Assembly (NCBI RefSeq): GCF_005233515.1
Contig: NZ_QFZZ01000003.1
Location: 62,001-126,000 of the forward strand
Origin: Pseudomonas sp. CFBP13508
GTDB taxonomy: Bacteria > Pseudomonadota > Gammaproteobacteria > Pseudomonadales > Pseudomonadaceae
DNA: 64,000 nt
Direction: 5' to 3'
Part shown: in pieces, positions 44,979-55,522 of the stretch
Layout: each line of letters begins with the position of its first letter
How positions within the stretch are numbered: position 1 is the first letter of the stretch
Notes under the pieces: model-generated
What the model was told of the DNA's origin: nothing
The model's database searches: none
What the model saw: only the letters and a program-made list of their open reading frames with translations
Translations under genes and position numbers: made by a program

Positions 44979-46775
44979 CTACAAAGCAAACGCCTCCGCC
45001 GGCAAATTCATCAAACAATCACTGCCCGCCTCGATCGCTGCCTGATGCGAAGCCGTGCGCGGCAACAAACGTTTGAAGTAGAACTCGCACGTCGCCAGTT
45101 TGCCCTTGAGGAAATCGGCCTCACCCTCGCCTGCGTCCAGCTGTACCTGGGCAACCAACGCCATGCGCAGCCACAGGTAACCAAGGACGATGTAGCCGCT
45201 GTACATCAGATAATCTACCGACGCGGCGCCGACTTCGTCCGGGTTCTTCATGGCGGCCATACCGACCTTCATGGTCAGGTCGCCCCACTGTTGATTGAGC
45301 CCGTCAAGTTGCGCGACGAAGCCGCCCAATTGCGCGTGGCCGGCGTTCGCTGCGCAGAACTTGTGGACGATTTTGGTAAAGCCGCGCAGCAGCTTGCCCT
45401 GGCTGCCCAGCACCTTGCGCCCGAGCAGGTCCAGCGCCTGAATGCCGTTGGTGCCCTCGTAGATCGGTGCAATCCGGCAATCGCGCACCAGTTGCTCCAT
45501 GCCCCACTCACGAATGAAACCGTGACCACCGAACACCTGCATGCCGTGGTTGGTCACTTCCAGCCCGGTGTCGGTCATGAAGGCCTTGCAGATCGGCGTC
45601 AGGAACGCCAACAGGTCTTCAGCCTCCTGACGCGCCTCGGCATCGCTGCTCAGGTGCGCGACATCGAGCATCTGCGCGGTGAAATAGGTCAGCGCGCGGT
45701 TGCCTTCGTTGAAAGCCTTCATGGTCAGCAGCATGCGCCGCACATCGGGGTGGACGATGATCGGGTCAGCAGGTTTTTCCGGGGCCTTGGCGCCGGTCAG
45801 CGCACGCATTTGCAGGCGGTCGTTGGCGTACTTGATCGCGCCCTGGAAACTCGCCTCGCCCAGACACAGCCCCTGCATGCCGGTGCCGAGGCGCGCGTGG
45901 TTCATCATGGTGAACATGCAGTTGAGGCCTTTGTTCGGCTCGCCGATCAGGTAACCGGTGGCGGCATCGAAGTTCAGCACGCAGGTGGCTGAAGCCTTGA
46001 TGCCCATCTTGTGCTCGATCGAGCCGCAGGAAACGCCATTGCGCTCACCCGCTTCGCCTGCTGCATCCGGCAGGAATTTCGGCACGATAAACAGGGAAAT
46101 GCCCTTGGTTCCGGCCGGTGCGTCCGGCAGCTTGGCCAGGACCAGATGGATGATGTTGTCGCACAGGTCATGCTCACCAGCGGAGATGAAAATCTTGCTG
46201 CCGGTGATCGCGTAGCTGCCGTCGGCCCGGGGCACCGCGCGAGTCTTGATGATGCCCAGATCAGTGCCGCAGTGGGCTTCGGTCAGGCACATGGTGCCGG
46301 TCCACTGGCCGGCGGTGAGTTTGCTCAGGTAAGTGTCTTTCTGCTCGGCGGTGCCGTGGGCGTGGATCGCCGACATCGCGCCGTGGGTCAGGCCGGGGTA
46401 CATGCCCCAGGACGTGTTGCTGGAGCCGACCATCTCGCTGATCACCAGCCCCAGCGAGCTCGGCAACCCTTGGCCACCGTAAGCCGGATCAGCCGCCAAA
46501 CCGTGCCAGCCGCCCTCGACATATTGTGCGAAGGCCTGCTTGAAGCCTGTAGGCGTTGTCACCACACCGTTGTCGAAATGGCAGCCCTCTTCATCGCCGC
46601 TGCGATTGAGCGGGGCCAGAACGTTCTCGCAGAACTTCGCGCCTTCTTCGAGGATCGCGCTGATCATGTCCGGGCTGGCGTCATGCGCGCCGAGATTGGC
46701 GTAGCTGGAGTGGAAGTCGAAGACGTGATCGATCAGAAAGCGCATGTCGCGCAGGGGAGCTTTGTACTCGGGCAT
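44979..46775 (-). CDS. Acyl-CoA dehydrogenase, large form (paralogue 2)
   Basis: 598 residues from ATG 46775, chosen for GGAG upstream and for matching the PEYKAPLRDMRFLIDHVFDF start of its neighbours; a longer frame to 46832 adds an unrelated leader. Signature blocks MCLTEAHCGTDLGIIKTRAV, VFGGHGFIREWGMEQLVRDC and [20 protein letters not shown] align with the other two copies. Probably oxidises medium or long acyl-CoA, with ETF as acceptor. It is separated from paralogue 1 by 155 bases with a short hairpin, so each copy may be transcribed alone. Confidence 0.9.
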   Translation of the reverse strand: MPEYKAPLRDMRFLIDHVFDFHSSYANLGAHDASPDMISAILEEGAKFCENVLAPLNRSGDEEGCHFDNGVVTTPTGFKQAFAQYVEGGWHGLAADPAYGGQGLPSSLGLVISEMVGSSNTSWGMYPGLTHGAMSAIHAHGTAEQKDTYLSKLTAGQWTGTMCLTEAHCGTDLGIIKTRAVPRADGSYAITGSKIFISAGEHDLCDNIIHLVLAKLPDAPAGTKGISLFIVPKFLPDAAGEAGERNGVSCGSIEHKMGIKASATCVLNFDAATGYLIGEPNKGLNCMFTMMNHARLGTGMQGLCLGEASFQGAIKYANDRLQMRALTGAKAPEKPADPIIVHPDVRRMLLTMKAFNEGNRALTYFTAQMLDVAHLSSDAEARQEAEDLLAFLTPICKAFMTDTGLEVTNHGMQVFGGHGFIREWGMEQLVRDCRIAPIYEGTNGIQALDLLGRKVLGSQGKLLRGFTKIVHKFCAANAGHAQLGGFVAQLDGLNQQWGDLTMKVGMAAMKNPDEVGAASVDYLMYSGYIVLGYLWLRMALVAQVQLDAGEGEADFLKGKLATCEFYFKRLLPRTASHQAAIEAGSDCLMNLPAEAFAL

Positions 46776-46865
46776 GGTGGCTTCTCCGTCAGCAGATTCC
46801 TCCAACCTACTGCTGGCCACCACCCGCGACAATCATCGTGCGGGCGCTGAATGCGCCGTCATCAC

Positions 46866-48176
46866 TCAACCCGCAGCGGCGTCCATGCGCACCGCGCCAC
46901 GGCGGTTCTGCCCGAATGCCATGACGCAGTTACGCCCGGCGCCCTTGGCGCTGTACAACGCCTGGTCAGCGGACTTGAGCACTTCTTCGGGAGTGCGCTG
47001 CTCCACGCGTTCGGCGACGCCGATGCTCACAGTCACCGACACGGCCGAGGCGCCGGAACCGCTGCGGCGCTGGCGCCCTTGCTGGTCGTCCTGCGGGCGG
47101 TTTTCCTGGTTGCGCAACTGAATGCTGTAGGAAGCGATCGACTCACGAATCACTTCCAGGTGCGGCATGCACTCCTCAAGGGTTTTGCCTGCAAACACCA
47201 AGGCAAATTCCTCACCGCCGTAGCGATACGCCCTACCGCCACCGCTGATTTTCGACAGTTTACTGGCGACCAGGCGCAGCACCTGGTCACCGACATCATG
47301 GCCATGGGTGTCGTTGAATTTCTTGAAGTGATCGACATCGCTCATCGCCAGCACATAGTTGCGCCCCAGACGCTGCATGCGCTCGTTGAGCGCACGTCGT
47401 CCTGGCAGACCGGTGAGCTCGTCGCGGAAGGCCATTTGATAGGCCTCATGCGCAACCGCCGCAGCGATCATCAGCATCACCTGGCTGCACATGATGTTCA
47501 GGGTGAACGGCAGAATGAAGGTCTTCGGCAACATCCAGAACACCCCGAGCAAGCCGACCAGTTGCGCCGCGTGCAACGGACGCGGGTTGCGCCAGTATTG
47601 CCAGGCCAGGAGCAGGAAGGCCGAGATGAACACCGGGTAGGACAACTGGATCAGGCTCATCCACGCGCCGTGCAGCGCCGGCCAGCGGATCTCCGACAAC
47701 CACAGCAGCAGCGCCTGTGGGTAACTTTGTTCCAGCCCTAGCGCCACGCTGCCGAATGCCAGCAGCACGGCAAAGCGCGCGACCATGTCTTGGAATAGAT
47801 GCGTACGTTCCTGCCACGCCGCGAATAGCCCGAACAACAACGGCAGCAGCAGGCAGACCAGATGAAACACCACCGCAGCGTCTTCGCGGACCTTGCCGTT
47901 GTCGCGGTAGAAATCGGTCTGGGTATCGAGCAAAAAGTAGGCGATGTACACCGTCAGCATAAGAAATAGTTCGCGCTGACGTCGATACACCGCGCAATAA
48001 GCGCCACCGAGGAGCAGAACCAATGTCGGCAACACGTTGAACAGCGATGTGAAAAATACGCTGAGGTCTTTGACGTACGCAGCCGCCAGCCCCGCAAGCA
48101 ATAACAGCAGTGATGGCAGGAAATGGCTGAAACGTACAGCGGAAGAACGCGGCAAGGGTAAGCTCCGACCCGTCAT
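46866..48176 (-). CDS. Membrane diguanylate cyclase (GGDEF)
   Basis: 436 residues from ATG 48176; a GTG 21 codons upstream overlaps the CRP-like site and is less likely. Six or so hydrophobic spans fill residues 15-215 (for example FSHFLPSLLLLLAGLAAAYV, VFHLVCLLLPLLFGLFAAW and FISAFLLLAWQYW). The C-terminal GGDEF domain has DELTGLPGRRALNERM, MSDVDHFKKFND and YRYGGEEFALVFAG, so the active site is GGEEF and should make c-di-GMP. The RxxD inhibitory site five residues before it is absent (GGRAYRY). It sits between acyl-CoA dehydrogenases 2 and 3, interrupting what is contiguous in P. aeruginosa. Confidence 0.9.
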   Translation of the reverse strand: MTGRSLPLPRSSAVRFSHFLPSLLLLLAGLAAAYVKDLSVFFTSLFNVLPTLVLLLGGAYCAVYRRQRELFLMLTVYIAYFLLDTQTDFYRDNGKVREDAAVVFHLVCLLLPLLFGLFAAWQERTHLFQDMVARFAVLLAFGSVALGLEQSYPQALLLWLSEIRWPALHGAWMSLIQLSYPVFISAFLLLAWQYWRNPRPLHAAQLVGLLGVFWMLPKTFILPFTLNIMCSQVMLMIAAAVAHEAYQMAFRDELTGLPGRRALNERMQRLGRNYVLAMSDVDHFKKFNDTHGHDVGDQVLRLVASKLSKISGGGRAYRYGGEEFALVFAGKTLEECMPHLEVIRESIASYSIQLRNQENRPQDDQQGRQRRSGSGASAVSVTVSIGVAERVEQRTPEEVLKSADQALYSAKGAGRNCVMAFGQNRRGAVRMDAAAG

Positions 48177-48224
48177 AGCAAAGAGATGGCATTGTGCCTG
48201 CAAAGTGCGGCCAAGCCCATACAA

Positions 48225-48240
48225 TGTGATCCAGATCACA
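48225..48240 (-). promoter_or_regulatory. Vfr/CRP-type binding site upstream of the GGDEF gene
   Basis: TGTGA-TCCAGA-TCACA is an exact match to the symmetrical CRP/Vfr consensus TGTGA-N6-TCACA. Its centre lies about 57 bases upstream of the GGDEF start codon. Vfr is the pseudomonad CRP homologue. Activation or repression cannot be told without the transcription start. Confidence 0.7.
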
Positions 48241-48290
48241 CACGGTCTCTGTAACGGCCGGAAGCTCGACTATCTGAGCCATCCGCAAAC

Positions 48291-48327
48291 AAAAAAACCG
48301 CTGCCCCCTAATGGGAGCAGCGGTTTT
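48291..48327 (-). terminator. Terminator of acyl-CoA dehydrogenase 3
   Basis: AAAACCGCTGC (48294-48304) pairs with GCAGCGGTTTT (48317-48327); the left flank is A7, giving a T-tract on the minus strand. It lies 20 bases after the stop of the gene. Confidence 0.88.
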
Positions 48328-48346
48328 CGTCAGACTGCGTGAAGGC

Positions 48347-50152
48347 TTAGTAGCCCAGTGCGAAGTCTTCTTCTTTCATGTCCATCAGGTTGCCAGCGCC
48401 CGACAGCATAGTGGCCACGTGCGTGCGGGTACGCGGCAGGATGCGCTGGAAGTAGAAGCGCGCGGTTTGCAGCTTGGCGGTGTAGAACGCCTCGTCGCTG
48501 GTGCCGGCAGCCAGTTTTTCCGCAGCCAGACGCGCCATGTCAGCCCAGAAGTAGGCCAGGCAGGCATAACCGGAGTACATAAGGTAGTCCACGGAGGCCG
48601 CGCCGACTTCTTCGCGGTCTTTCATGGCGGCCATACCGACCTTCATGGTCAGCTCGCCCCATTCCTTGTTCAGTGCAGCCAGCGGCGCGACGAATTCCTG
48701 GACGGCTTCGTTGCCTTCGTTGGTCTGGCAGAACTTGTGGACGATCTTGGTGAAGCCTTTCAGAGCTTCGCCTTGAGTCATCAGCACTTTGCGGCCGAGC
48801 AGGTCGAGAGCCTGGATACCGGTGGTGCCTTCGTACAGCATCGAAATGCGGCTGTCGCGAACGTTCTGCTCCATGCCCCACTCGGCGATGAAGCCGTGGC
48901 CACCGTAGATCTGCACGCCGTGGTTAGCGGCTTCGAAACCGACTTCGGTCATGAACGCTTTGGCGATCGGGGTCATGAACGCCAGCAGCGCGTCGGCCTT
49001 CTTCTTCTCTTCTTCATCGACGCCGTATTTGACGATGTCGACTTGCTTGGCGGTGAAGTACACCATCGCGCGGTTGCCTTCGGCGAACGCCTTCATGGTC
49101 AACAGCATGCGGCGCACATCCGGGTGGACGATGATCGGGTCAGCGGCTTTGTCCGGCGCTTTCGGGCCAGTCAGCGAGCGCATTTGCAGGCGATCACGAG
49201 CGTATTTCAGACCGCCCTGGAAGCCGATTTCGGCGTGGGCCAGACCTTGCAGCGCGGTACCGAGACGGGCGGTGTTCATAAAGGTGAACATGCAGTTCAG
49301 GCCTTTGTTCGCCGGGCCGATCAGGTAACCGGTGGCGCCGTCGAAGTTCATCACGCAGGTGGCGTTGCCGTGGATGCCCATCTTGTGTTCCAGCGAACCG
49401 CAGCTCACTGCGTTGCGAGCGCCAATGGTGCCATCGGCGTTTGGCAGGAACTTTGGAACGATGAACAGCGAGATGCCTTTGGTGCCAGCCGGAGCATCCG
49501 GCAGGCGGGCCAATACGATGTGGACGATGTTGTCGGCCATGTCGTGCTCACCGGCCGAGATGAAGATCTTGGTGCCGGAAACCTTGTAGGAACCGTCGGC
49601 CTGCGGCTCGGCCTTGGTGCGCAGCATGCCCAGGTCGGTGCCGCAGTGCGGTTCGGTCAGGCACATGGTGCCGGTCCATTCGCCGGAGACCAGTTTGGTC
49701 AGATAGGCTTCCTGCTGCTCAGGGGTGCCGTGCTCGGAGATGGTGTTCATCGCACCGTGCGACAGGCCTGGGTACATGCCCCACGACCAGTTGGCTTCGC
49801 CGACCATTTCGCTCACTGCCAGGCCCAGCGACTCAGGCAGGCCCTGACCGCCATGCTCAACGTCGTGGGCCAGGCTTGGCCAGCCGCCTTCGACGAATTG
49901 CTTGTACGCCTCTTTGAAGCCAGTCGGGGTTTTCACGCCGGACTCGCTCCAGGTGCAGCCTTCGATGTCGCCCACGCGGTTCAGCGGCGCCAGTACCTGC
50001 TCACAAAACTTGGCGCCTTCCTCGAGGATGGCGTCAACCATGTCCGGCGTGGCGTCTGCGCACGCTGGCAGGCTCTGATAGTGCGCTTCGTAGCCGAGCA
50101 GCTCGTCACGAACGAAGCGAATATCACGCAAGGGGGCCTTGTAGTCAGGCAT
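48347..50152 (-). CDS. Acyl-CoA dehydrogenase, large form (paralogue 3)
   Basis: 601 residues, ATG at 50152. [20 protein letters not shown] starts the protein; [40 protein letters not shown] and [20 protein letters not shown] correspond to the motifs of paralogues 1 and 2. The three proteins share the same length and block order but differ at many positions, so they are long-standing paralogues with probably different chain-length preference. FAD enzyme, cytoplasmic, electrons to ETF. It has its own terminator. Confidence 0.9.
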   Translation of the reverse strand: MPDYKAPLRDIRFVRDELLGYEAHYQSLPACADATPDMVDAILEEGAKFCEQVLAPLNRVGDIEGCTWSESGVKTPTGFKEAYKQFVEGGWPSLAHDVEHGGQGLPESLGLAVSEMVGEANWSWGMYPGLSHGAMNTISEHGTPEQQEAYLTKLVSGEWTGTMCLTEPHCGTDLGMLRTKAEPQADGSYKVSGTKIFISAGEHDMADNIVHIVLARLPDAPAGTKGISLFIVPKFLPNADGTIGARNAVSCGSLEHKMGIHGNATCVMNFDGATGYLIGPANKGLNCMFTFMNTARLGTALQGLAHAEIGFQGGLKYARDRLQMRSLTGPKAPDKAADPIIVHPDVRRMLLTMKAFAEGNRAMVYFTAKQVDIVKYGVDEEEKKKADALLAFMTPIAKAFMTEVGFEAANHGVQIYGGHGFIAEWGMEQNVRDSRISMLYEGTTGIQALDLLGRKVLMTQGEALKGFTKIVHKFCQTNEGNEAVQEFVAPLAALNKEWGELTMKVGMAAMKDREEVGAASVDYLMYSGYACLAYFWADMARLAAEKLAAGTSDEAFYTAKLQTARFYFQRILPRTRTHVATMLSGAGNLMDMKEEDFALGY

Positions 50153-50379
50153 AGCGATAAACCTCTGCTGATGTAACCGGGAATGAACGACCGTGTTGAG
50201 TTGTTGTGACGGTCAAACAGTTGTTTGAAACATACGTTTACGCCGAAATCTTGTCAAGCGTCGTTCTTTTGCCGTTCGTCATCAGTTTTGCCAAATGTCG
50301 AAGACGACAAATCGCCGCGACTTCAAACAAGCCACGAGCGTTGAAGAAAGATTAGTTGAGCAAGAAGGACTTAAACGAA

Positions 50380-50405
50380 AAACGCCGCGACAGTGCGCGG
50401 CGTTT
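50380..50405 (-). terminator. Terminator of the PA0505-like gene
   Basis: AACGCCGCG and CGCGGCGTT with a 6-base loop, 23 bases after the stop at 50428. The left flank CGAAAA gives a T-rich tail on the minus strand. Confidence 0.8.
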
Positions 50406-50427
50406 CGGGGGTCTACAACAAATTCAA

Positions 50428-50724
50428 TCAGGCGAAGGTATCGATGATCGTCCCCAGCACTTCGTCGGAAGCTTTGGCCACCTTCACACCCAGCTCTGCC
50501 TGGATCTTGCCCTGCGACAGCTCGACGATATTGCTCGCCAGATCCGATTCTTGTGCGCGATCCACACCGCGCAGGCGATTGACCTGCACTTCGGACGACT
50601 GGCTGGTCACCGAGCGTTCGATGGTGTTATTGGCGATCTGGCTGGCGGCCTGATCGACGCGGTTCTGCCCGGACTGAATCGAGCTCAGCCCAGCATAGAA
50701 AGCTGTGTTGCCGGAGATTTCCAT
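50428..50724 (-). CDS. Small conserved hypothetical protein (PA0505-like)
   Basis: 98 residues from ATG 50724 with GAGAG six bases upstream; an ATG four codons earlier lacks spacing. The sequence is Ser/Gln/Asn rich and helical: NTAFYAGLSSIQSGQNRVDQ, AASQIANNTIER, ASNIVELSQGKIQAELGVKV. The pattern SNIVELSQGKIQAE is reminiscent of the C-terminal helix of flagellar rod/hook proteins (N-V-E-x-v), but there is no flagellar gene nearby. In P. aeruginosa a similar small gene sits at the same place between bioD and the acyl-CoA dehydrogenases. Confidence 0.75.
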   Translation of the reverse strand: MEISGNTAFYAGLSSIQSGQNRVDQAASQIANNTIERSVTSQSSEVQVNRLRGVDRAQESDLASNIVELSQGKIQAELGVKVAKASDEVLGTIIDTFA

Positions 50725-50832
50725 CGTCACTCTCATCCCTGCAAAGGATCAATGCTCGCCATTGAAGCAGACGCGCCAGCAAAACACCCGTCAAAAACAC
50801 TAATGGCACAGTGCCTGTTCATAGCGAGAAAC

Positions 50833-51513
50833 TTAATCGAGCAAATCCAGTTGCAAATGCTCGGCCACCGCTTCGGCGCTCAACGCCTTGAGTTTCGGTA
50901 CCCGGCCCAGGCACGGCGCGGGAATGCGCTCGGCCAGGGTCGCAAGGTTTTCCTCCAGCCGCGAAGTTTTCGGATCGATAATATTGGCCACCCATCCCGC
51001 CAATTGCAGACCATCGCGGGCAATCGCCTCGGCGGTCAGCAACGCATGACTGATACAACCCAGCCTCACGCCCACCACCAGAATCACCGGCAGCTTCAGC
51101 GCAATCGCCAGGTCCGAGAGATTGTCCTGGTCGGCCAACGGCACCCGCCAGCCGCCCGCGCCTTCGATCAGGGTGAAATCGGCATTCATCGCGAGAATCC
51201 CGCGCATTGGCGCCAGCAGCGATTGCACCGTCAGCGCGACACCTGCTTCGCGCGCCGCCAGGTGCGGCGCGATCGCTGGCTCGAACGCCACCGGATTGAC
51301 CTGTTGATAAGTCAGCGGCAACGAACATTCGGCCAGCAGCGCCAAGGCATCGGAATTACGCAAGCCTTTGGGCGTGACGTCGCAACCCGATGCCACCGGT
51401 TTGCCCGCCGCCGTGCTCAAGCCTGCCGAACGCGCCGCGTGGAGCAATCCGGCAGCAACGGTGGTCTTGCCGACATCGGTGTCGGTTCCGGTGATGAAAT
51501 AGGCTGCACTCAT
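50833..51513 (-). CDS. bioD: Dethiobiotin synthetase BioD
   Basis: 226 residues. [19 protein letters not shown] is the P-loop, KPVASGC the KxxxSG motif, and [12 protein letters not shown] the EGAGG substrate loop. It closes the ureido ring of 7,8-diaminopelargonate with CO2 and ATP to give dethiobiotin. It overlaps bioC by ATGA and is the last of the bioFHCD run. Normal length. Confidence 0.96.
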   Translation of the reverse strand: MSAAYFITGTDTDVGKTTVAAGLLHAARSAGLSTAAGKPVASGCDVTPKGLRNSDALALLAECSLPLTYQQVNPVAFEPAIAPHLAAREAGVALTVQSLLAPMRGILAMNADFTLIEGAGGWRVPLADQDNLSDLAIALKLPVILVVGVRLGCISHALLTAEAIARDGLQLAGWVANIIDPKTSRLEENLATLAERIPAPCLGRVPKLKALSAEAVAEHLQLDLLD

Positions 51514-52319
51514 AGAGTTTTCTCCAACACGGCGTACACCACCTGATAGGTTGCCGGCAGCCCCGAGGCCTGACGGAACTGCTCATACGCGTCGATCAAC
51601 CCGAGAATCCGCGCCCGTCCGGTCAAACCGCCCGGCCGCCCGGGATTCAGATTGTGCGCGCCCAATGCCTTCAGCTCATGGGTCAGGCTGCGCACATCCG
51701 GGTAATGCAACACGTGCGGCTGATTCTGCAGCGCCAAAATGCGCATGCCACTGCCGGCACATAACTGTTCATAGCGGGCGAACTCGCGGAAGCGATTGAC
51801 GTGCACCAACCCGTCGACCTGCTGCCAACTCTCACGCAACTCGAACAACGTTCCTGTACACAGACTAGCAAAGGCAAAAATCCCGCCCGGTTTCAGCACG
51901 CGCAAGGCTTCGCTGAGCACCGCCTGGAATTCGGCGCACCACTGCACCGCGAGACTGGAGAAAATCAGATCGACGCTCGCATCCTGCAACGGCAGCCGTT
52001 CGGCATCGCCAGCAATGAAATGCTCAGCGCCACCCAATGGCCGTGCGTGATTGAGCATGCCCTCGGCGATGTCCAGCGCGACACCGCTGCCCTGGGTGAA
52101 ACGCGAGGCCAGCGCCCGGGTGAAATAGCCGGTGCCGCAACCGAGATCGAGCCACCGCGACGGCATGAAACTCCCAGGCAAACGCTCAAGCAGCTGCGTG
52201 CCGACGTCACGCTGAAACTCGGCGACGCTGTCGTAACTGGCCGCCGCGCGAGAAAAAGACGCCGCCACCTGGCGCTTGTCGGGCAAGCCCCCAGGCAGCA
52301 CAAGGGACAGGTCAGTCAT
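51510..52319 (-). CDS. bioC: Malonyl-ACP O-methyltransferase BioC
   Basis: 269 residues from ATG 52319, which lies inside the last codons of bioH; a longer frame to 52388 reads back through bioH. The class I methyltransferase motif is [15 protein letters not shown], preceded by [14 protein letters not shown], the BioC N-terminal block. It methylates malonyl-ACP so the chain can enter fatty-acid synthesis disguised as an ester. Overlaps of 8 bases with bioH and 4 with bioD indicate coupling. Confidence 0.94.
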   Translation of the reverse strand: MTDLSLVLPGGLPDKRQVAASFSRAAASYDSVAEFQRDVGTQLLERLPGSFMPSRWLDLGCGTGYFTRALASRFTQGSGVALDIAEGMLNHARPLGGAEHFIAGDAERLPLQDASVDLIFSSLAVQWCAEFQAVLSEALRVLKPGGIFAFASLCTGTLFELRESWQQVDGLVHVNRFREFARYEQLCAGSGMRILALQNQPHVLHYPDVRSLTHELKALGAHNLNPGRPGGLTGRARILGLIDAYEQFRQASGLPATYQVVYAVLEKTL

Positions 52320-53043
52320 CAGCGCACTCATGAAGAAAAGCCTGGATCGCGCCCGCGACTCCGTGCGGGTCTTCCAGCAGAAAAGCATGGCTGGCCTGTT
52401 CGATCAGACCAATTTCAATATCCGGCAACAGCGCGAACAATGCGCCGGCCGCTTCCGCCGGGACCAGAGCGTCCTGCCCGCCGAACAGATGAAACTGCGG
52501 ACCGCGAAACGCCTGCAACGCCTGGCGCGTATCCAGTTGCGCGAGCAGTTCCAGCCCGAACATCAGCGCAGTCGGCGCGGCTGCTGGCGCACCACCAAGC
52601 AGCAACCGCGACAAGCCACGCGGGTCTGGCGAACCTTGCGCACATAACAAAGCGAAGCGCTTGAGCGTGACACGCGGATCGGCCTGGCAACCGCCAAGAA
52701 ATGCATCGAAAGTCTCGCCGGGCATCGAGGTCGGCCATTGCTCATGGGCGACAAACGCCGGGTTGCTCGCCAGCGTCAGCACACCGCAGCACGCCTCACC
52801 GCGTCGTGCCGCCAACTCAGAGGCGAGCATCCCGCCCAGCGACCAGCCACCGAGCCAGACTTCCTGTGGAATTCGCGCATCGAGTTCATCGAGCCAGTCT
52901 TCAAGGTCAGCGGAATCCAGCTCCGGCAGCGGTTCGATCTCGACTTGCAGATGTTCGTCGAGGCCACGCAATGCTGCGGCCAGCGGTTCCAGCGGCGACA
53001 CGCCGAGGCCCCAGCCGGGCAGCAGAATCAGACGATTACGCAT
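52312..53043 (-). CDS. bioH: Pimeloyl-ACP methyl ester carboxylesterase BioH
   Basis: 243 residues, alpha/beta hydrolase. [10 protein letters not shown] is the oxyanion strand, [15 protein letters not shown] carries the nucleophile Ser (GWSLG), FGGQDALVP an Asp and [12 protein letters not shown] the His. It removes the methyl ester after the pimeloyl chain is complete, ending the BioC cycle. It overlaps bioF by eight bases. Confidence 0.94.
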   Translation of the reverse strand: MRNRLILLPGWGLGVSPLEPLAAALRGLDEHLQVEIEPLPELDSADLEDWLDELDARIPQEVWLGGWSLGGMLASELAARRGEACCGVLTLASNPAFVAHEQWPTSMPGETFDAFLGGCQADPRVTLKRFALLCAQGSPDPRGLSRLLLGGAPAAAPTALMFGLELLAQLDTRQALQAFRGPQFHLFGGQDALVPAEAAGALFALLPDIEIGLIEQASHAFLLEDPHGVAGAIQAFLHECADD

Positions 53044-54214
53044 GGCTTGGCTCCAACGACAATCGGGCGAAACAATCTGCCAATCCTTCCAGCAACTGTT
53101 GCACTTGAGCTTCGCTGTGGGCGGCGGTCAGCGTCACGCGAAGGCGCGCGCTCCCGGCAGGCACGGTCGGTGGGCGAATTGCGGTCACCATCAGCCCGCG
53201 CTCGCGCAGCATCTGCGACAACCGCACGGCGCGCCCGGCATCGCCGATCATGATCGGCTGGATCGGCGTGAAGCTGTCCATCAGCTCCAGCCCGATCTGC
53301 TCGGCGCCGTGGCGGAACTGGCGGATCAGCATCTGCAAGTGCTCACGGCGCCAGTGCTCGCTGCGCAGCAGCTCGAGGCTTTTCAGCGTCGCGCAGGCCA
53401 GCGCCGGCGGTTGGCTGGTGGTGTAGATGTACGGGCGGGCGAACTGGATCAGGCTTTCGATCAACTCTTCGCTGCCGGCGACAAAGGCCCCGGCGGTGCC
53501 GAAGGCTTTGCCGAGGGTACCGACCAGCACCGGCACATCGTCCTGGCTCAGGCCGAAATGCTCGACGATGCCGCCACCGTTGGCGCCCAGCGGACCGAAG
53601 CCGTGGGCATCGTCGACCATCAGCCACGCGCCTTTGGCCTTGACCGCGCGGGCCAGCGCCGGCAGGTTGGCGATGTCACCGTCCATGCTGAATACGCCAT
53701 CGGTCACCACCAGTGTGTTGCCAGTGGCTTTCTCCAGGCGTTTGCCCAGGCTTTCGGCGTCGTTGTGCAGATAGCGGTTGAAACGCGCGCCGGACAACAG
53801 GCCCGCGTCCAGCAACGAGGCGTGATTGAGCCGGTCTTCCAGCACCGTATCGCCCTGCCCGACCAGCGCGGTGACCGTGCCGAGGTTGGCCATATAGCCG
53901 GTGGTGAACAGCAGTGCACGTGGGCGCCCGGTCAGATCGGCGAGTGCTTCTTCCAGCGCGTGATGCGGGCTGCTGTGGCCGATCACCAGATGCGACGCGC
54001 CACCGCCGACACCCCAGCGCTCGGCACCGGCGCGCCAGGCTTCGATCACCTGCGGATGATTGGCCAGGCCCAGATAGTCGTTGTTGCAGAAAGCGAGCAG
54101 CGGTTGGCCGTCGACCACGACTTGCGGGCCTTGCGGCGATTCGAGCAGCGGCCGCTGCCGGTAGAGTTTGTCGGCACGGCGGGCAGCAAGGCGTGCGGCG
54201 AGATCGAAAGACAT
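53036..54214 (-). CDS. bioF: 8-amino-7-oxononanoate synthase BioF
   Basis: 392 residues of the alpha-oxoamine synthase family. [53 protein letters not shown] and [16 protein letters not shown] (PLP Lys in LGKAFG) are all in place. It condenses pimeloyl-ACP with alanine. First gene of the bioFHCD run; it is separated from bioB by 161 bases holding a REP doublet. Confidence 0.96.
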   Translation of the reverse strand: MSFDLAARLAARRADKLYRQRPLLESPQGPQVVVDGQPLLAFCNNDYLGLANHPQVIEAWRAGAERWGVGGGASHLVIGHSSPHHALEEALADLTGRPRALLFTTGYMANLGTVTALVGQGDTVLEDRLNHASLLDAGLLSGARFNRYLHNDAESLGKRLEKATGNTLVVTDGVFSMDGDIANLPALARAVKAKGAWLMVDDAHGFGPLGANGGGIVEHFGLSQDDVPVLVGTLGKAFGTAGAFVAGSEELIESLIQFARPYIYTTSQPPALACATLKSLELLRSEHWRREHLQMLIRQFRHGAEQIGLELMDSFTPIQPIMIGDAGRAVRLSQMLRERGLMVTAIRPPTVPAGSARLRVTLTAAHSEAQVQQLLEGLADCFARLSLEPSHA

Positions 54215-54248
54215 GCAGGCCTCGATTTTTCAGATGACACAGATCCCG

Positions 54249-54337
54249 TGTGGGAGCGAGCCTGCTCGCGAATGGGCGTCACATCCAACATGGATGTTGG
54301 CGGCCAAACCGCTTTCGCGAGCAGGCTCGCTCCCACA
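54249..54337. repeat. REP doublet between bioF and bioB
   Basis: Inverted copies of the REP core, TGTGGGAGCGAGCCTGCTCG from 54249 and its complement ending at 54337, about 45 bases apart. It splits bioB from the rest of the biotin genes on the same strand. Confidence 0.92.
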
Positions 54338-54375
54338 GGGGTTTTGCATTCCTTCAGCGCAATCCGCGCGGTTTA

Positions 54376-55431
54376 TTACACCGCAGCGTTGTAGAACTGC
54401 TCGCTACTCTTCTGCTCCACCAGCGCCTGCTCGATCGCAGCTTGATGAACCTCATCGGAATGCTCTTCGCGAGCCTCCGGCTGGATACCGAGGCGCGCGA
54501 ACAGCTGCATGTCCTTGTCTGCCTGCGGGTTGGCGGTGGTGAGCAATTTGTCGCCGTAGAAAATCGAGTTGGCGCCGGCGAAAAATGCCAGGGCCTGCAT
54601 CTGCTCGTTCATCGCTTCGCGACCGGCGGACAGGCGCACGTGAGATTGCGGCATGAGGATGCGCGCCACGGCGAGCATGCGGATGAAGTCGAACGGGTCG
54701 ATGTCTTCGGCGTTTTCCAGCGGCGTGCCGGCGACTTTCACCAGCATGTTGATCGGCACCGACTCCGGGTGCTCGGGCAGGTTGGCCAGCTGGATCAGCA
54801 GATTGGCGCGATCGTCCAGCGATTCGCCCATGCCGAGAATGCCGCCGGAGCAGATTTTCATCCCCGACTCACGCACGTAGGCCAGCGTCTGCAGACGCTC
54901 GCTGTAAGTGCGGGTGGTGATGATGCTGCCGTAGAACTCCGGCGAGGTGTCGAGGTTGTGGTTGTAGTAATCGAGACCGGCCCTGGCCAGCGCTTCGGTC
55001 TGCTCCTGATCGAGACGGCCGAGGGTCATGCAGGTTTCCAGGCCCAAGGCTTTCACCCCTTCAACCATCTTCAACACATACGGCATGTCTTTGGCCGACG
55101 GATGTTTCCACGCCGCGCCCATGCAGAATCGCGTCGAACCGATGGCTTTGGCGCGGGCCGCCTCTTCGAGGACTTTCTGCACTTCCATCAGCTTTTCTTT
55201 TTCCAGACCGGTGTTGTAGTGCCCGGACTGCGGGCAGTACTTGCAGTCTTCCGGGCAGGCGCCGGTCTTGATCGACAGCAGTGTCGAGACCTGCACGCGG
55301 TTGGCGTTGAAATGCGCGCGGTGCACCGTTTGCGCCTGGAACAGCAAGTCGTTGAATGGCTGTACGAAGAGTGCTTTGACTTCGGCCAGAGACCAATCGT
55401 GACGCAGGGTGGCAGTGGTGCTCGCGCTCAT
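54376..55431 (-). CDS. bioB: Biotin synthase BioB
   Basis: 351 residues from ATG 55431 with AAGGAA seven bases upstream. Radical SAM enzyme: [15 protein letters not shown] carries C-x3-C-x2-[24 protein letters not shown] and the later R-x-SAGR (VRLSAGRE) that ligands the [2Fe-2S] cluster follow. It inserts sulfur into dethiobiotin. It is divergent from comF, and a BirA-like operator lies 99-129 bases upstream. Confidence 0.96.
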   Translation of the reverse strand: MSASTTATLRHDWSLAEVKALFVQPFNDLLFQAQTVHRAHFNANRVQVSTLLSIKTGACPEDCKYCPQSGHYNTGLEKEKLMEVQKVLEEAARAKAIGSTRFCMGAAWKHPSAKDMPYVLKMVEGVKALGLETCMTLGRLDQEQTEALARAGLDYYNHNLDTSPEFYGSIITTRTYSERLQTLAYVRESGMKICSGGILGMGESLDDRANLLIQLANLPEHPESVPINMLVKVAGTPLENAEDIDPFDFIRMLAVARILMPQSHVRLSAGREAMNEQMQALAFFAGANSIFYGDKLLTTANPQADKDMQLFARLGIQPEAREEHSDEVHQAAIEQALVEQKSSEQFYNAAV

Positions 55432-55522
55432 GGGCAATTCCTTGGTTATGCTTGGCTGGCGCCGGGAAAAATGGAATATCCACAGGCGCTACACGGATGT
55501 TCGGCATATTTAAGGAAGAGCG

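Noticed and set aside
48311..50176. 621-codon plus-strand frame, and a similar one at 43711-44844
   Set aside because: Both are antisense shadows of the acyl-CoA dehydrogenase genes; translations are His/Gly/Val rich with no domain.
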